From an uncultured Pelagibacteraceae bacterium (GTDB taxonomy: Bacteria; Pseudomonadota; Alphaproteobacteria; Pelagibacterales; Pelagibacteraceae), in assembly GCA_902517495.1 (NCBI GenBank), contig CABYCO010000010.1, positions 1 to 39,165 of the forward strand: a stretch of DNA of 39,165 nucleotides. Reading direction: 5' to 3'. How positions within the stretch are numbered: position 1 is the stretch's first letter; each line of letters begins with the position of its first letter. Made by a program: the position numbers and the translations under genes. The notes under the pieces are model-generated. The model was given only the letters and a program-made list of their open reading frames with translations. It ran no database searches and had not been told where the DNA came from. Shown here piece after piece: positions 9,796 through 17,622 of the stretch.

Positions 9796-10092
9796 ATGGA
9801 ATTAAAAGAAAAAGTAATTGAGGAAATAAAAAAAATTTACGACCCTGAAATACCAGTAAATATTTATGAACTTGGATTAATATATGATATTGCCGTAGAT
9901 AAAAAAAATATCAGTGTAAAAATGACACTTACCACTCCAAATTGCCCAGTAGCCGAAAGTTTGCCTAAAGAAGTTAAAGATAGTATTATGCAATTAGAAG
10001 AAGTAGATAAAGTAGATTTAGATTTAGTTTGGGAACCACCATGGGATAAATCTATGATGTCAGAAGCAGCTAAATTAGAATTAAATTTATGA
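9796..10092 (+). CDS. sufT: SufT-like DUF59/MIP18 Fe-S assembly protein
   Basis: 98-residue DUF59 (MIP18) domain protein, the family of SufT and the eukaryotic CIA factor MIP18. Visible signatures are DPEIPVNIYELGLIYD (16-31) and TTPNCPVAESLP with the conserved Cys50, plus the C-terminal VWEPPWD motif. Members help maturation or delivery of Fe-S clusters. It lies 4 nt downstream of sufU and overlaps the sufA start by an ATGA junction. The symbol rests on operon position and domain; the biochemical step is less certain than for its neighbours. Confidence 0.88.
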   Translation: MELKEKVIEEIKKIYDPEIPVNIYELGLIYDIAVDKKNISVKMTLTTPNCPVAESLPKEVKDSIMQLEEVDKVDLDLVWEPPWDKSMMSEAAKLELNL

Positions 10093-10424
10093 CGAAACAA
10101 GTTATATCATTAAGCGATCAAGCGGCTAATAGGATAAAAGAAATTATTTCTTCTGCTGATAATGAGTCCATTGGTGTTAGAGTTGGAGTAAAATCAGGTG
10201 GATGTGCTGGAATGTCTTATATTATGGAATACACAAAAGAGATTAATCCTAATGATGAGGTTATTGAAGATAAGGGAGTAAAAGTATTCATTGATCCAGC
10301 AGCAGTAATGTATCTTTTTGGAACTGAAATGGATTATAAAAAAGAGCAATTTTCTTCTCAATTTGTATTTAATAATCCAAATGAAACTGAAAGATGTGGC
10401 TGCGGAGAGTCTTTTAAAGTTTAA
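10089..10424 (+). CDS. sufA: A-type Fe-S carrier SufA/IscA
   Basis: HesB/IscA/SufA-family carrier, 111 residues. The three cluster-ligating cysteines are Cys39 (GGCAGMSY), Cys103 and Cys105 (CGCGESF near the C-terminus). It is the last gene of the iscR-suf operon, overlapping sufT by 4 nt, which favours the name SufA over ErpA, though the family cannot be split by motif alone. Only 4 nt separate its stop from the end of a possible small ORF on the opposite strand. Confidence 0.92.
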   Translation: MTKQVISLSDQAANRIKEIISSADNESIGVRVGVKSGGCAGMSYIMEYTKEINPNDEVIEDKGVKVFIDPAAVMYLFGTEMDYKKEQFSSQFVFNNPNETERCGCGESFKV

Positions 10425-10428
10425 TCGA

Positions 10429-10566
10429 TTATTGGTAATAAGAGATAAACCAATATTGGCCTCTTTTATTCATAGAGTAAGTTTTATTTTTTCTACGCTT
10501 AGGCTTTTTAATTTCAGGTCTATTATAACCAATAATATTCTTAATTGTTGATATGAGCTTAGTCAT
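10429..10566 (-). CDS. Possible 45-residue basic small protein downstream of glnA
   Basis: An intact ATG-to-TAA frame of 45 codons fills most of the gap between sufA and glnA on the glnA strand. The product begins MTKLISTIKNIIGYNRPEIK, has a very basic centre (KKPKRRKNK) and ends with an aromatic tail (GQYWFISYY). The stop lies 4 nt from the sufA stop, the same packing as other convergent genes here. The Shine-Dalgarno sequence is poor (AAAAG before the ATG). I recognise no family. It could be a small RNA- or membrane-associated protein, or a chance frame; the clean fit to the gap is the main support. Confidence 0.45.
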   Translation of the reverse strand: MTKLISTIKNIIGYNRPEIKKPKRRKNKTYSMNKRGQYWFISYYQ

Positions 10567-10592
10567 ATCTTTTAATAACAAAATTGAATGAA

Positions 10593-10642
10593 ATTAGAAT
10601 TCTAATATGGGAATACCTGCTATTACTGCAGGTAATCCCATA
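10593..10642 (-). terminator. Strong hairpin after glnA with adjoining palindrome
   Basis: Arms 10606-10620 and 10628-10642 form a 15-bp stem with one A-A mismatch (10613/10635) and a 7-nt loop, starting 12 bp past the glnA stop. It joins a perfect 14-bp palindrome ATTAGAATTCTAAT (10593-10606). Neither side has the long U run of a standard intrinsic terminator, so it may be a 3'-end stability or processing hairpin, or a weak two-way terminator for glnA and the suf operon. Confidence 0.55.
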
Positions 10643-10654
10643 AAAATAAGCTTT

Positions 10655-12061
10655 TTAACAGCTATAATACATGTCAAATTCAATAGGGTGCGGCGTGTGT
10701 TCAAAATTATGAATTTCTTCATATTTTAGCTCAATGTACGCATCTATTTGATCATCGGTAAATACATTACCTTGAGTTAAGAAACTTCTATCTTTATCCA
10801 AAGCTTCCATTGCTTCTCTCAAAGAACCACAAACAGTTGGCACTTTCTTAACTTGCTTCTCAGATAAAGCATAAAGATCTTTGTCAAATGATTTACCTGG
10901 ATCGATTTTATTTTTTATTCCATCAATTCCAGCCATAAGCATAGAAGCAAATGTTAAATATGGATTTCCAGATGCATCTGGGAACCTGATTTCGCATCTT
11001 GCACCTTTTTTACTTAATGTGATTGGAATTCTGCATGAAGCCGATCTATTTCTTGCAGAGTATGCAAGTAAAACAGGAGCCTCAAATCCTGGTATTAATC
11101 TTTTGTAACTATTTGTAGTAGCATTAGCAAATGCATTAATTGCTTTTGCATGCTTTAATACTCCACCGATATAATAAAGAGCAGTTTGAGATAATCCAGC
11201 ATATTTATTTCCAGAAAATACTGGAGTTTTCCCTTTCCAAATTGATTGGTGAGTATGCATTCCAGAACCATTATCTCCTTTAACTGGCTTAGGCATAAAA
11301 GTTGCAGTTTTTCCAAAAGAGTGAGAAACCATTTGAACTACATATTTATATAGCTGAACATTGTCTGCTTGATCGACCAAAGTTCCAAATAACATTCCAA
11401 GTTCATGTTGGCTTGGAGCAACTTCATGGTGATGTTTTTCTACGGTAATTCCAACATCTCTTAATCCTTTAAGATATTCACCTCTCATGTCTTGCGCACT
11501 ATCTACTGGTGGTACAGGAAAATATCCACCTTTTACTCCAGGTCTATGACCCATGTTTCCATTATCATAAGATTTTCCAGAGTTATAAGGTCCTTCTGAA
11601 CTATCAATTGAAAAACTTGTTTCGTTCATATCGTTTTTAATTCTTACATCATCAAAAACAAAAAACTCAGGCTCTGGACCAAAATAAGCTGTATCTCCAA
11701 TTCCTGTTTTCTTTAGATAGGCTTCTGCTTTTTTTGCAATTCCCCTTGGATCTCTTTCATATGGATCTCTCTTAACAGCATCCAAAATATCACAAAACAA
11801 AATTAATGTATTATGAGATGTGTAAGGATCTATTACTTTTCTACTTAAATCAGGTTTTAATATCATGTCAGACTCATTAATTGCTTTCCATCCTGCAATT
11901 GATGATCCGTCAAAAAATACACCATCGTTTAACATTTCTTCATCAACAATCGTTGTATCCATTGTTAAATGCTGAAGTTTACCTCTTGGATCTGTAAATC
12001 TAAGATCTACGAATTCAATATTCTTAGACTTCATTAATTTTAGTACGTCCTTAGCGCTCAT
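10655..12061 (-). CDS. glnA: Glutamine synthetase type I
   Basis: ATP-dependent condensation of glutamate and ammonia; the main ammonium-assimilating enzyme in the cytoplasm. At 468 residues it is a standard GSI-beta subunit. Motifs: N-terminal FVDLRFTDPRGKLQH, FDGSSIAGW, the glutamate/metal region FGPEPEFFVFD, the ATP loop KPVKGDNGSGMHTHQS, and the adenylylation site at exactly Tyr397 (DLYAL). Regulation by GlnE-type adenylylation is therefore possible. The gene has one of the few good Shine-Dalgarno sequences in the window and no glnB next to it. Upstream is a 141-bp gap shared with the divergent YbaK-like gene. Confidence 0.97.
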   Translation of the reverse strand: MSAKDVLKLMKSKNIEFVDLRFTDPRGKLQHLTMDTTIVDEEMLNDGVFFDGSSIAGWKAINESDMILKPDLSRKVIDPYTSHNTLILFCDILDAVKRDPYERDPRGIAKKAEAYLKKTGIGDTAYFGPEPEFFVFDDVRIKNDMNETSFSIDSSEGPYNSGKSYDNGNMGHRPGVKGGYFPVPPVDSAQDMRGEYLKGLRDVGITVEKHHHEVAPSQHELGMLFGTLVDQADNVQLYKYVVQMVSHSFGKTATFMPKPVKGDNGSGMHTHQSIWKGKTPVFSGNKYAGLSQTALYYIGGVLKHAKAINAFANATTNSYKRLIPGFEAPVLLAYSARNRSASCRIPITLSKKGARCEIRFPDASGNPYLTFASMLMAGIDGIKNKIDPGKSFDKDLYALSEKQVKKVPTVCGSLREAMEALDKDRSFLTQGNVFTDDQIDAYIELKYEEIHNFEHTPHPIEFDMYYSC

Positions 12062-12065
12062 ATTA

Positions 12066-12071
12066 TCTCCT
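12066..12071 (-). promoter_or_regulatory. Strong ribosome binding site of glnA
   Basis: AGGAGA lies four bases before the ATG at 12061 on the minus strand. Most genes in this window have no such sequence, so it marks glnA as highly translated and fixes its start. Confidence 0.75.
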
Positions 12072-12169
12072 ATAATTTTTTAATTCTATTATCAGTTAAG
12101 AAAAGATAAATAATGCCTATTAAATAGATATCACTTATGCTTTTTTTACATGTATATTAACCTTAAAAA

Positions 12170-12184
12170 ATTGAAATTTTCAAT
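12170..12184. repeat. 15-bp perfect inverted repeat between glnA and the YbaK-like gene
   Basis: ATTGAAA-T-TTTCAAT, 18 bp before the ATG at 12203. It could be an operator for either divergent gene. The rest of the 141-bp gap shows no clear sigma-54 or sigma-70 promoter and no riboswitch I recognise. Confidence 0.35.
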
Positions 12185-12202
12185 CAATCCTAAGTTGCAA
12201 TA

Positions 12203-12682
12203 ATGAGTTTACTAAATAAAGAACCAGTTAAAAGAGCTGAAAAAGCCTTAAAAGAATTTGATGAGGCTTTATCAGTCACAGAATTAGAAAATACAGCAAG
12301 AACAGCCTTAGATGCAGCAAAATCATTAAACTGTGAAGTAGGAGCGATAGTAAAAAGTCTACTTTTTAAAAATGGTGATAATTATTTTTTATGTTTAGTC
12401 TCTGGCGATAAAAGATGTTCATTAAATAAATTAAAAAAGTTTTTTAATAGTAAAGATTTAAGCATGGCATCTCCAAATGACGTGAAAGAACAAACTGGAT
12501 ATACAATTGGAGGAGTCTCTCCAATAGGACACACAAATAGGTTGCAGATATTAGTTGATAGTTCTTTGAATAGATTTGAAGATTTGTTTGCTGCTGCTGG
12601 ACATCCAAACTGTATTTTTAAAATAAATTTTGAAGATCTAAAAAAAATTACTAATGGAATAATAGAGGACATAATTGAATGA
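12203..12682 (+). CDS. YbaK/ProX-family aminoacyl-tRNA deacylase
   Basis: Single YbaK/aminoacyl-tRNA editing domain of 159 residues. The family's Lys-containing strand (GAIVKSLLFK, Lys51) and the glycine loop GYTIGGVSPIGH (99-110) are clear. Members hydrolyse mischarged tRNAs (Cys-tRNA-Pro, Ala-tRNA-Pro and others); sequence alone does not tell which. There is no signal peptide or added domain. The end overlaps the EamA transporter start by an ATGA junction, so the two genes are co-expressed, although a functional link is not obvious. Confidence 0.85.
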   Translation: MSLLNKEPVKRAEKALKEFDEALSVTELENTARTALDAAKSLNCEVGAIVKSLLFKNGDNYFLCLVSGDKRCSLNKLKKFFNSKDLSMASPNDVKEQTGYTIGGVSPIGHTNRLQILVDSSLNRFEDLFAAAGHPNCIFKINFEDLKKITNGIIEDIIE

Positions 12683-13563
12683 AATCCCCAAATGCTACTG
12701 ATTATTTTATTCTTACTTTTTTAGCCTTACTTTGGGCTTCAGCTTTTTTTAATATTAAAATTGCAACATATTCTTATGGACCAATAACTATAGCTTTTTT
12801 AAGAATTTTTTTTGGAATGATACCTCTAATATTACTTTGTTATTTCAAAAAAATTAAAATTGAGGCTTTCTCCAAGGATTGGAAATGGTTTGCAGCAATT
12901 GGCATCATTAATTTAGTTATACCTTTTTTCCTAATAGCATACGGAGTTCAAAAGGTTCAAAGTAACTTAGCTGCAATTTTAATGTCAACAACACCTATAA
13001 GCGCAACAATACTCGCACATTTCTTTGCAGATGGAGAGAAAATAAACGTAATCAAAATATTCGGAATAGTATTAGGATTTTCTGGAATTGTTTATTTATT
13101 TTCAGAAAATTTACTTATAAATAATGAAAATTTATTTTCTGCTCTTATGATCCTATTGGGATCCACTTTTTATGTTATTGGAGGAATTTTAACATTAAAA
13201 ATTAGTAATAAGAAAAATGAAAATGTAACTGCATCAATTCTAATTTGGGGAGCTATAATTGCTTGTCCAATATCACTAATAATTGAGCAACCATGGAATT
13301 TAAATCCATCACTAGAGTCCACATTATCTTTGATTTATCTTGGTATTTTTCCAACTGGAATTGCATGGTTATTAAGATTTATGATTTTAAAGAAAAATGG
13401 CTTAGTTTTTCAAAGTCAAGTCGCTTATCTAATACCAATTTTTGGTGTTATTTTAGGATTTATTTTCCTAAACGAATTAGTAACACCTAAAATTTTAATT
13501 GCTTTATGTGCTGTTGTCTTAGGAATTTATTTTGTAAAAAAAGCAGGAGATAAAAAAATATAA
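12679..13563 (+). CDS. EamA/DMT-superfamily exporter
   Basis: Hydrophobic protein of 294 residues with about ten membrane segments arranged as two EamA repeats (roughly 5-145 and 150-290). The first repeat starts with LTFLALLWASAFFNIKIA, the usual DMT opening. It is an inner-membrane exporter of metabolites or amino acids; the substrate cannot be inferred. It is translationally coupled to the preceding YbaK-like gene and converges on iolG with a 21-bp gap. Confidence 0.87.
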   Translation: MKSPNATDYFILTFLALLWASAFFNIKIATYSYGPITIAFLRIFFGMIPLILLCYFKKIKIEAFSKDWKWFAAIGIINLVIPFFLIAYGVQKVQSNLAAILMSTTPISATILAHFFADGEKINVIKIFGIVLGFSGIVYLFSENLLINNENLFSALMILLGSTFYVIGGILTLKISNKKNENVTASILIWGAIIACPISLIIEQPWNLNPSLESTLSLIYLGIFPTGIAWLLRFMILKKNGLVFQSQVAYLIPIFGVILGFIFLNELVTPKILIALCAVVLGIYFVKKAGDKKI

Positions 13564-13584
13564 AGTATATAAAAAATTTCTAAT

Positions 13585-14595
13585 TTATTTTAATTTTTCA
13601 AATTTTTTTGACTTAACAGATTTTTGTGCAGCTTCTGCTAACATTATAGACTTTCTTCCATCTTCAAAAACAGCTCTAGGTTTAATATTTTTTTTGCAAA
13701 AGTTTGCAAGGTCAGATAGTTGCAACCCAAAAGCTTCTGCATATCTCTCTATAAAAAAATGTAGTAGAGGGGATTTATTATTTGTTGAATTTTTTAAAAA
13801 AAGATTGGTTTCAGTATCTCTTTTATTATCCGATATCATCATTCCTTTTGTTCCAAAAAGCTCAACTCTTTGGTCATAACCAAAACTACAATGCCTTGAA
13901 TTAGTTATAACGCACTGCACTCCTTTTTTTGACTTAAGCACAGTAGTTGCAAGTTCATAGTCTTTTATCTTATTAAATCTTTGATCTGATATATTACTGC
14001 CAGTAGCAAACACTGATATAAATTCATCTGAACCCAAGTAGTATCTTGCTAAATCAAAATCATGAATCATCATGTCTTTAAAAATTCCTCCAGAACCTTT
14101 TAAATAAGACAATGAAGGAGGAGCAGGGTCCCGACTAGTTATAATAATTTTTTCTAATTTACCTATTTTATTTTTTAACAAATTCTTTTTAAGTAAATTA
14201 TGTCCAGGATCGTATCTTCGATTAAATCCTATTTGCACTTTAGGATTAAGTTTTTTAATTTTCTTTAGAGATGAATTAATTTTTTTTAAATTTAAATCTA
14301 GTGGTTTTTCACAAAAGACTACTTTTTTATACTTAGCACCCTTTTCAATAAATTTTAAATGAGTAGAAGTTGAGGAAGCTATAAAAATACATTTAATTTC
14401 ACTATCTTTAAAAGCAATATCTGGATTATTTACTGAAATAGCATTAAATTTTTTTGAAATTTTGCTTGATAGATTTTTATTTAAATCAAAAACATATTTT
14501 AATTCAAATTCACTATTTTTTCTTAAATTATTAGCATGCATCTGGCCAATTCTACCAAGGCCAAACAGAGCAGTTTTTATTTTATTTTTACCCAT
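13585..14595 (-). CDS. iolG: myo-Inositol 2-dehydrogenase (IolG-like)
   Basis: Gfo/Idh/MocA NAD(P)-dependent dehydrogenase that would oxidise myo-inositol to 2-keto-myo-inositol. It has the Rossmann GLGRIGQMHA, EKPLDLN with the catalytic Lys, GFNRRYDPGH, ITSRDPAPPSLSYLKGSGG and FKDMMIHDFDLARYYLG, which supplies the catalytic Asp and His; these blocks are characteristic of IolG rather than of the family in general. The frame extends to 14622, but the ATG at 14595 (MGKNKIKTALFG) is preferred because it puts the Rossmann strand at the usual place and follows an A/G-rich AAAAG. It overlaps the preceding oxidoreductase by 19 nt. Confidence 0.86.
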   Translation of the reverse strand: MGKNKIKTALFGLGRIGQMHANNLRKNSEFELKYVFDLNKNLSSKISKKFNAISVNNPDIAFKDSEIKCIFIASSTSTHLKFIEKGAKYKKVVFCEKPLDLNLKKINSSLKKIKKLNPKVQIGFNRRYDPGHNLLKKNLLKNKIGKLEKIIITSRDPAPPSLSYLKGSGGIFKDMMIHDFDLARYYLGSDEFISVFATGSNISDQRFNKIKDYELATTVLKSKKGVQCVITNSRHCSFGYDQRVELFGTKGMMISDNKRDTETNLFLKNSTNNKSPLLHFFIERYAEAFGLQLSDLANFCKKNIKPRAVFEDGRKSIMLAEAAQKSVKSKKFEKLK

Positions 14596-15722
14596 CTTTT
14601 TTTTCTGCTTGAAACTTTGCACGCTTCAATAAATTTTGCAGTTTCAAGTCCCTCATCCTCATTTGGATAAAAATACCTTTTTTTTGAATTATTTTTCAAA
14701 GAATCTGCAAATTCACGATAAATATTTGCAAATGCATCCAAATATCCTTCAGGATGTCCAAATTTTAATCTAGAAAATTTTTTAGACAATTCAGCATTAA
14801 AAAAACCTCTTTCAATAAATTTAACAGCACCATTAGATGGATTAATTTTTAAATAGTTTGGATCGTTTTGAACCCATTCCAAACTTCCTTTTGTTCCAAA
14901 TATTCTTATTCGTAATCCATAAACCCCACCTCTAGCCATCACACTTGTCCAAAACATTCCTTTAGCACCGTTATTAAAATTAATCATTACTTGAGCATTG
15001 TTGTCCATTTTTATTTTATTTGAAACTTGTTTAATATCTGCAAAAATAGTTTCACCTTTTAAACCTGATATATAAGTTGCCATATGATATGCATGGGAGC
15101 CAATTTCATTTAATACCGCTGAAGCTCCAACAATATTTTTATCTATTTTCCATTTAAACTTTTTCTTTGCATTTTTTTGTGAAATACTTTCTCCGTCTGA
15201 CCAATCCTGAACATATTCAACGTTTACGTATTCAACTTTTCCAATTTTACCTTTTTCAACCAATACTTTTGCCTCTCTAACCATAGGATAAGCAGAATAA
15301 TTGTGTGTTAAAGCATACTTAATTTTTTTATTTGATTTTATTTTTTTAAATAATTTTTTAGCTTGAGTAAGATTTCCAGCAAATGGTTTATCAGAAATTA
15401 TATTTATATTTTTATCAATAAATTTTTCTGCAATAATTTGGTGACTTGAAGGGGGTGTCATTATTGCTACAACATTAATACCATTTTTTCTTGCTGCTTC
15501 TCTTTCAGCCATTTCTCTAAAATTTGAATAGCATCTCTCTTTTAAAATACCTAGGCTTTGACCAAAGCTTTTAGATAGTTTTGAATTTCTCGAAAAAACA
15601 CCAGCAACTATCTCATATTGATTATCAAATCTTGATGAAATTCTATGAACATGACCAATCCAAGATTTTGGACCACCTCCAACTACGCCAAGCTGAATTT
15701 TTTTTCCTTTAATTAATCTCAT
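14577..15722 (-). CDS. Gfo/Idh/MocA-family oxidoreductase
   Basis: NAD(P)-dependent sugar or polyol dehydrogenase, 381 residues from the chosen ATG. The N-terminal loop GVVGGGPKSWIGHVHR belongs to a subgroup often seen in inositol and sugar clusters; SDKPF replaces the common EKP; a DWSDGESISQ...GASAVLNEIGSHAYHM region provides the catalytic His. The frame runs 27 codons further up, but those codons encode an unrelated stretch overlapping the divergent iolE, so the ATG at 15722 (MRLIKGKKIQLGVVG) is the better start. It is first in a two-gene operon with iolG. The exact substrate, for instance another inositol isomer or a keto-inositol, is unknown. Confidence 0.84.
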   Translation of the reverse strand: MRLIKGKKIQLGVVGGGPKSWIGHVHRISSRFDNQYEIVAGVFSRNSKLSKSFGQSLGILKERCYSNFREMAEREAARKNGINVVAIMTPPSSHQIIAEKFIDKNINIISDKPFAGNLTQAKKLFKKIKSNKKIKYALTHNYSAYPMVREAKVLVEKGKIGKVEYVNVEYVQDWSDGESISQKNAKKKFKWKIDKNIVGASAVLNEIGSHAYHMATYISGLKGETIFADIKQVSNKIKMDNNAQVMINFNNGAKGMFWTSVMARGGVYGLRIRIFGTKGSLEWVQNDPNYLKINPSNGAVKFIERGFFNAELSKKFSRLKFGHPEGYLDAFANIYREFADSLKNNSKKRYFYPNEDEGLETAKFIEACKVSSRKKRWVKIK

Positions 15723-15753
15723 GATTAAATATATCTTAACAAATAAAAAATTT

Positions 15754-16656
15754 ATGTCAGTAAAATTAGGTATAGCACCAATTGCTTGGAGTAATGATGA
15801 CATGACTGAGCTAGGTGGAGATACTCCTCTAGATCAATGTTTGTCAGAGGCAAGCCAGGCTGGATTTGTTGGGATTGAGTCAGGTGGTAAATTCCCAAAA
15901 ACATCTGAGGAATTATTACCAAAATTAGAAAAGTATAACTTAAAATTATGTTCTGGTTGGTATAGCGGAAATCTTAGAAAAAATTCTGTTGAACAAGAAA
16001 AAAATTTAATTCAAGACCAACTTAAATTATTTAAAGATTGTGAAGCTCCATGTATCGTTTTTGCTGAAGTTTTTGGTTCAATACAGGGTGATCCAAGAAA
16101 AAAACTTTCCAGTAGACCTAAGATGACGGATCAAGAATGGAAAGATTATTGCGCAAAAATATCTGAACTTGCAAAATATCTTGAAGATGAGGGTATGCCT
16201 TTAGCTTACCACCATCACATGGGAACAGTTATTGAAACAGAAGAAGAAACTATTAGATTGTTAGAAAATACAGATGATAGTGTAAAATTAACTTTAGATA
16301 CTGGCCATATGTTATTTGCTCAGGGAAATTCAATTAATTTAATTAATAAATTTAAGGAAAGAGTAATCCATATTCACTGCAAAGATATTAGAGAAGAAGT
16401 ATTAAAAAAAGCTCTTTCTGAGGATTTAAGTTTTAGGGATGCCTTTTTAGAAGGTGCCTTTACCGTACCTGGTGATGGGTGTATCGATTATAAACCTTTG
16501 TTTGATATTTTAAAAAAAAATAATTATCAGGGTTGGCTTGTTGTAGAGGCTGAACAAGATCCTAAAAAAGCTAATCCACTTGAATATGCTATCAAGGGTT
16601 ACAAATATATTACAGATACTTTAAAGAAATCAAATTTAGAGATTAATAATCTATAA
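15754..16656 (+). CDS. iolE: myo-Inosose-2 dehydratase (IolE-like)
   Basis: Xylose-isomerase-like TIM-barrel enzyme that dehydrates 2-keto-myo-inositol to the trihydroxycyclohexane-dione. The IolE signature is strong: LGIAPIAWSNDD at the N-terminus, TPLDQCLSEASQAGFVGIESGGKFP, LAYHHHMGT, LDTGHMLFAQG, VIHIHCKDIR and VPGDGCIDY. The His and acidic residues in these blocks form the metal site. The frame begins at 15721, but the ATG at 15754 (MSVKLGIAPIAWS) matches the family start. It is divergent from the Gfo/Idh gene with 31 bp between start codons, and its 3' end overlaps the convergent dehydrogenase by 6 nt. Confidence 0.9.
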   Translation: MSVKLGIAPIAWSNDDMTELGGDTPLDQCLSEASQAGFVGIESGGKFPKTSEELLPKLEKYNLKLCSGWYSGNLRKNSVEQEKNLIQDQLKLFKDCEAPCIVFAEVFGSIQGDPRKKLSSRPKMTDQEWKDYCAKISELAKYLEDEGMPLAYHHHMGTVIETEEETIRLLENTDDSVKLTLDTGHMLFAQGNSINLINKFKERVIHIHCKDIREEVLKKALSEDLSFRDAFLEGAFTVPGDGCIDYKPLFDILKKNNYQGWLVVEAEQDPKKANPLEYAIKGYKYITDTLKKSNLEINNL

Positions 16657-17607
16657 TTTTACTTTTTTACTATCTTCAAGTTTACCATCGAAAAAATCAA
16701 AAATATTTTGAATAGTTTCTTTTGCCATTCTTGTCATACATTCCTCAGTGAATGCTGCAGCATGAGGACTTAGGAAAACTTTGTCATTTTTTAATATAGG
16801 ATTATCAGCTTCTGGAGGCTCTACCTCAAATACATCAATTCCTGCTCCAAAAATCAAATTTTCATTCAAAGCTCTGTCTAAATCTTTTTCATTAATAATG
16901 CCACCTCTTGCAGCATTTATAATGATGCAGTTTTTTTTCATCGTTTTAAGTAGTTCATAATTTATAATATTTTTAGTTTGATCAGTTAAAGGTATGTGGA
17001 GTGAAACAGCGTCCATATCTTTAATAGCCTCCGATAAATCTTCAACTTTTTCTCCACCCATTTTGCTTATTGTTTCTGCATTAACAAATGGATCGTAAAC
17101 GAAAACATTCATTTCAAATCCCAAACATCTTTTAATCAATGCTTTACCTATTCTTCCAAATCCAGCTATAAGAATGTTTTTATCCCAAATCTCTATAGTT
17201 TTTGGTAATCTGTTTCTTTCAGTAAATTTTCCACTTTTGACCGAATGGTCATACATATTCTTTCTTTTTGAGATACTTAAAAGCATGAAAAGAACATGTT
17301 CTGCAACTGCTACAGCATTTGCTGTTGCAGTTATTGCTACATCAATATTTCCTTTTTTACAGCTATTTAAATCAATATTATCGTAACCAACTCCATGTCT
17401 TGAAATTATTTTAAGGTTTTTTGCATTTTCAATTGCCTCAGCAGGCAATATTGAAGTTCTTAAAGAAACTGCATCTGCATCTACAATTTTTTGTTTCACG
17501 TTTTCAACGCTTAAATCCTCAACTACTTCATAACTATAGTTACTATTACTTTTTAATAATTCCATACCTTTTTCATGAATAGGTTGGACAATGAGAATTT
17601 TTTTCAT
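16651..17607 (-). CDS. D-isomer 2-hydroxyacid dehydrogenase
   Basis: NAD-dependent D-2-hydroxyacid dehydrogenase of the SerA/GyaR type, 318 residues. The cofactor loop is GFGRIGKALIKR with an Asp in the following DPFV; catalytic Arg in INAARGGII, Glu in VFEVEPPE and His in SPHAAAF are all present. SerA's C-terminal ACT domain is missing, so a catabolic or reductive role (a glyoxylate/hydroxypyruvate-like or sugar-acid substrate) is likelier than serine synthesis. It is last in the four-gene minus-strand operon that starts at 20423, 15 bp after the PhyH-like oxygenase. Confidence 0.86.
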   Translation of the reverse strand: MKKILIVQPIHEKGMELLKSNSNYSYEVVEDLSVENVKQKIVDADAVSLRTSILPAEAIENAKNLKIISRHGVGYDNIDLNSCKKGNIDVAITATANAVAVAEHVLFMLLSISKRKNMYDHSVKSGKFTERNRLPKTIEIWDKNILIAGFGRIGKALIKRCLGFEMNVFVYDPFVNAETISKMGGEKVEDLSEAIKDMDAVSLHIPLTDQTKNIINYELLKTMKKNCIIINAARGGIINEKDLDRALNENLIFGAGIDVFEVEPPEADNPILKNDKVFLSPHAAAFTEECMTRMAKETIQNIFDFFDGKLEDSKKVKL

Positions 17608-17622
17608 AATTTAAAAAAGAAA

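Noticed and set aside
10318-10551. 77-residue plus-strand frame running out of sufA
   Set aside because: Mostly an alternate frame of sufA; the gap is better explained by the minus-strand 45-residue ORF.
12062-12202. Glutamine riboswitch or sigma-54 promoter upstream of glnA
   Set aside because: No match to the conserved glnA RNA motif as I know it and no GG-N10-GC sigma-54 pattern.
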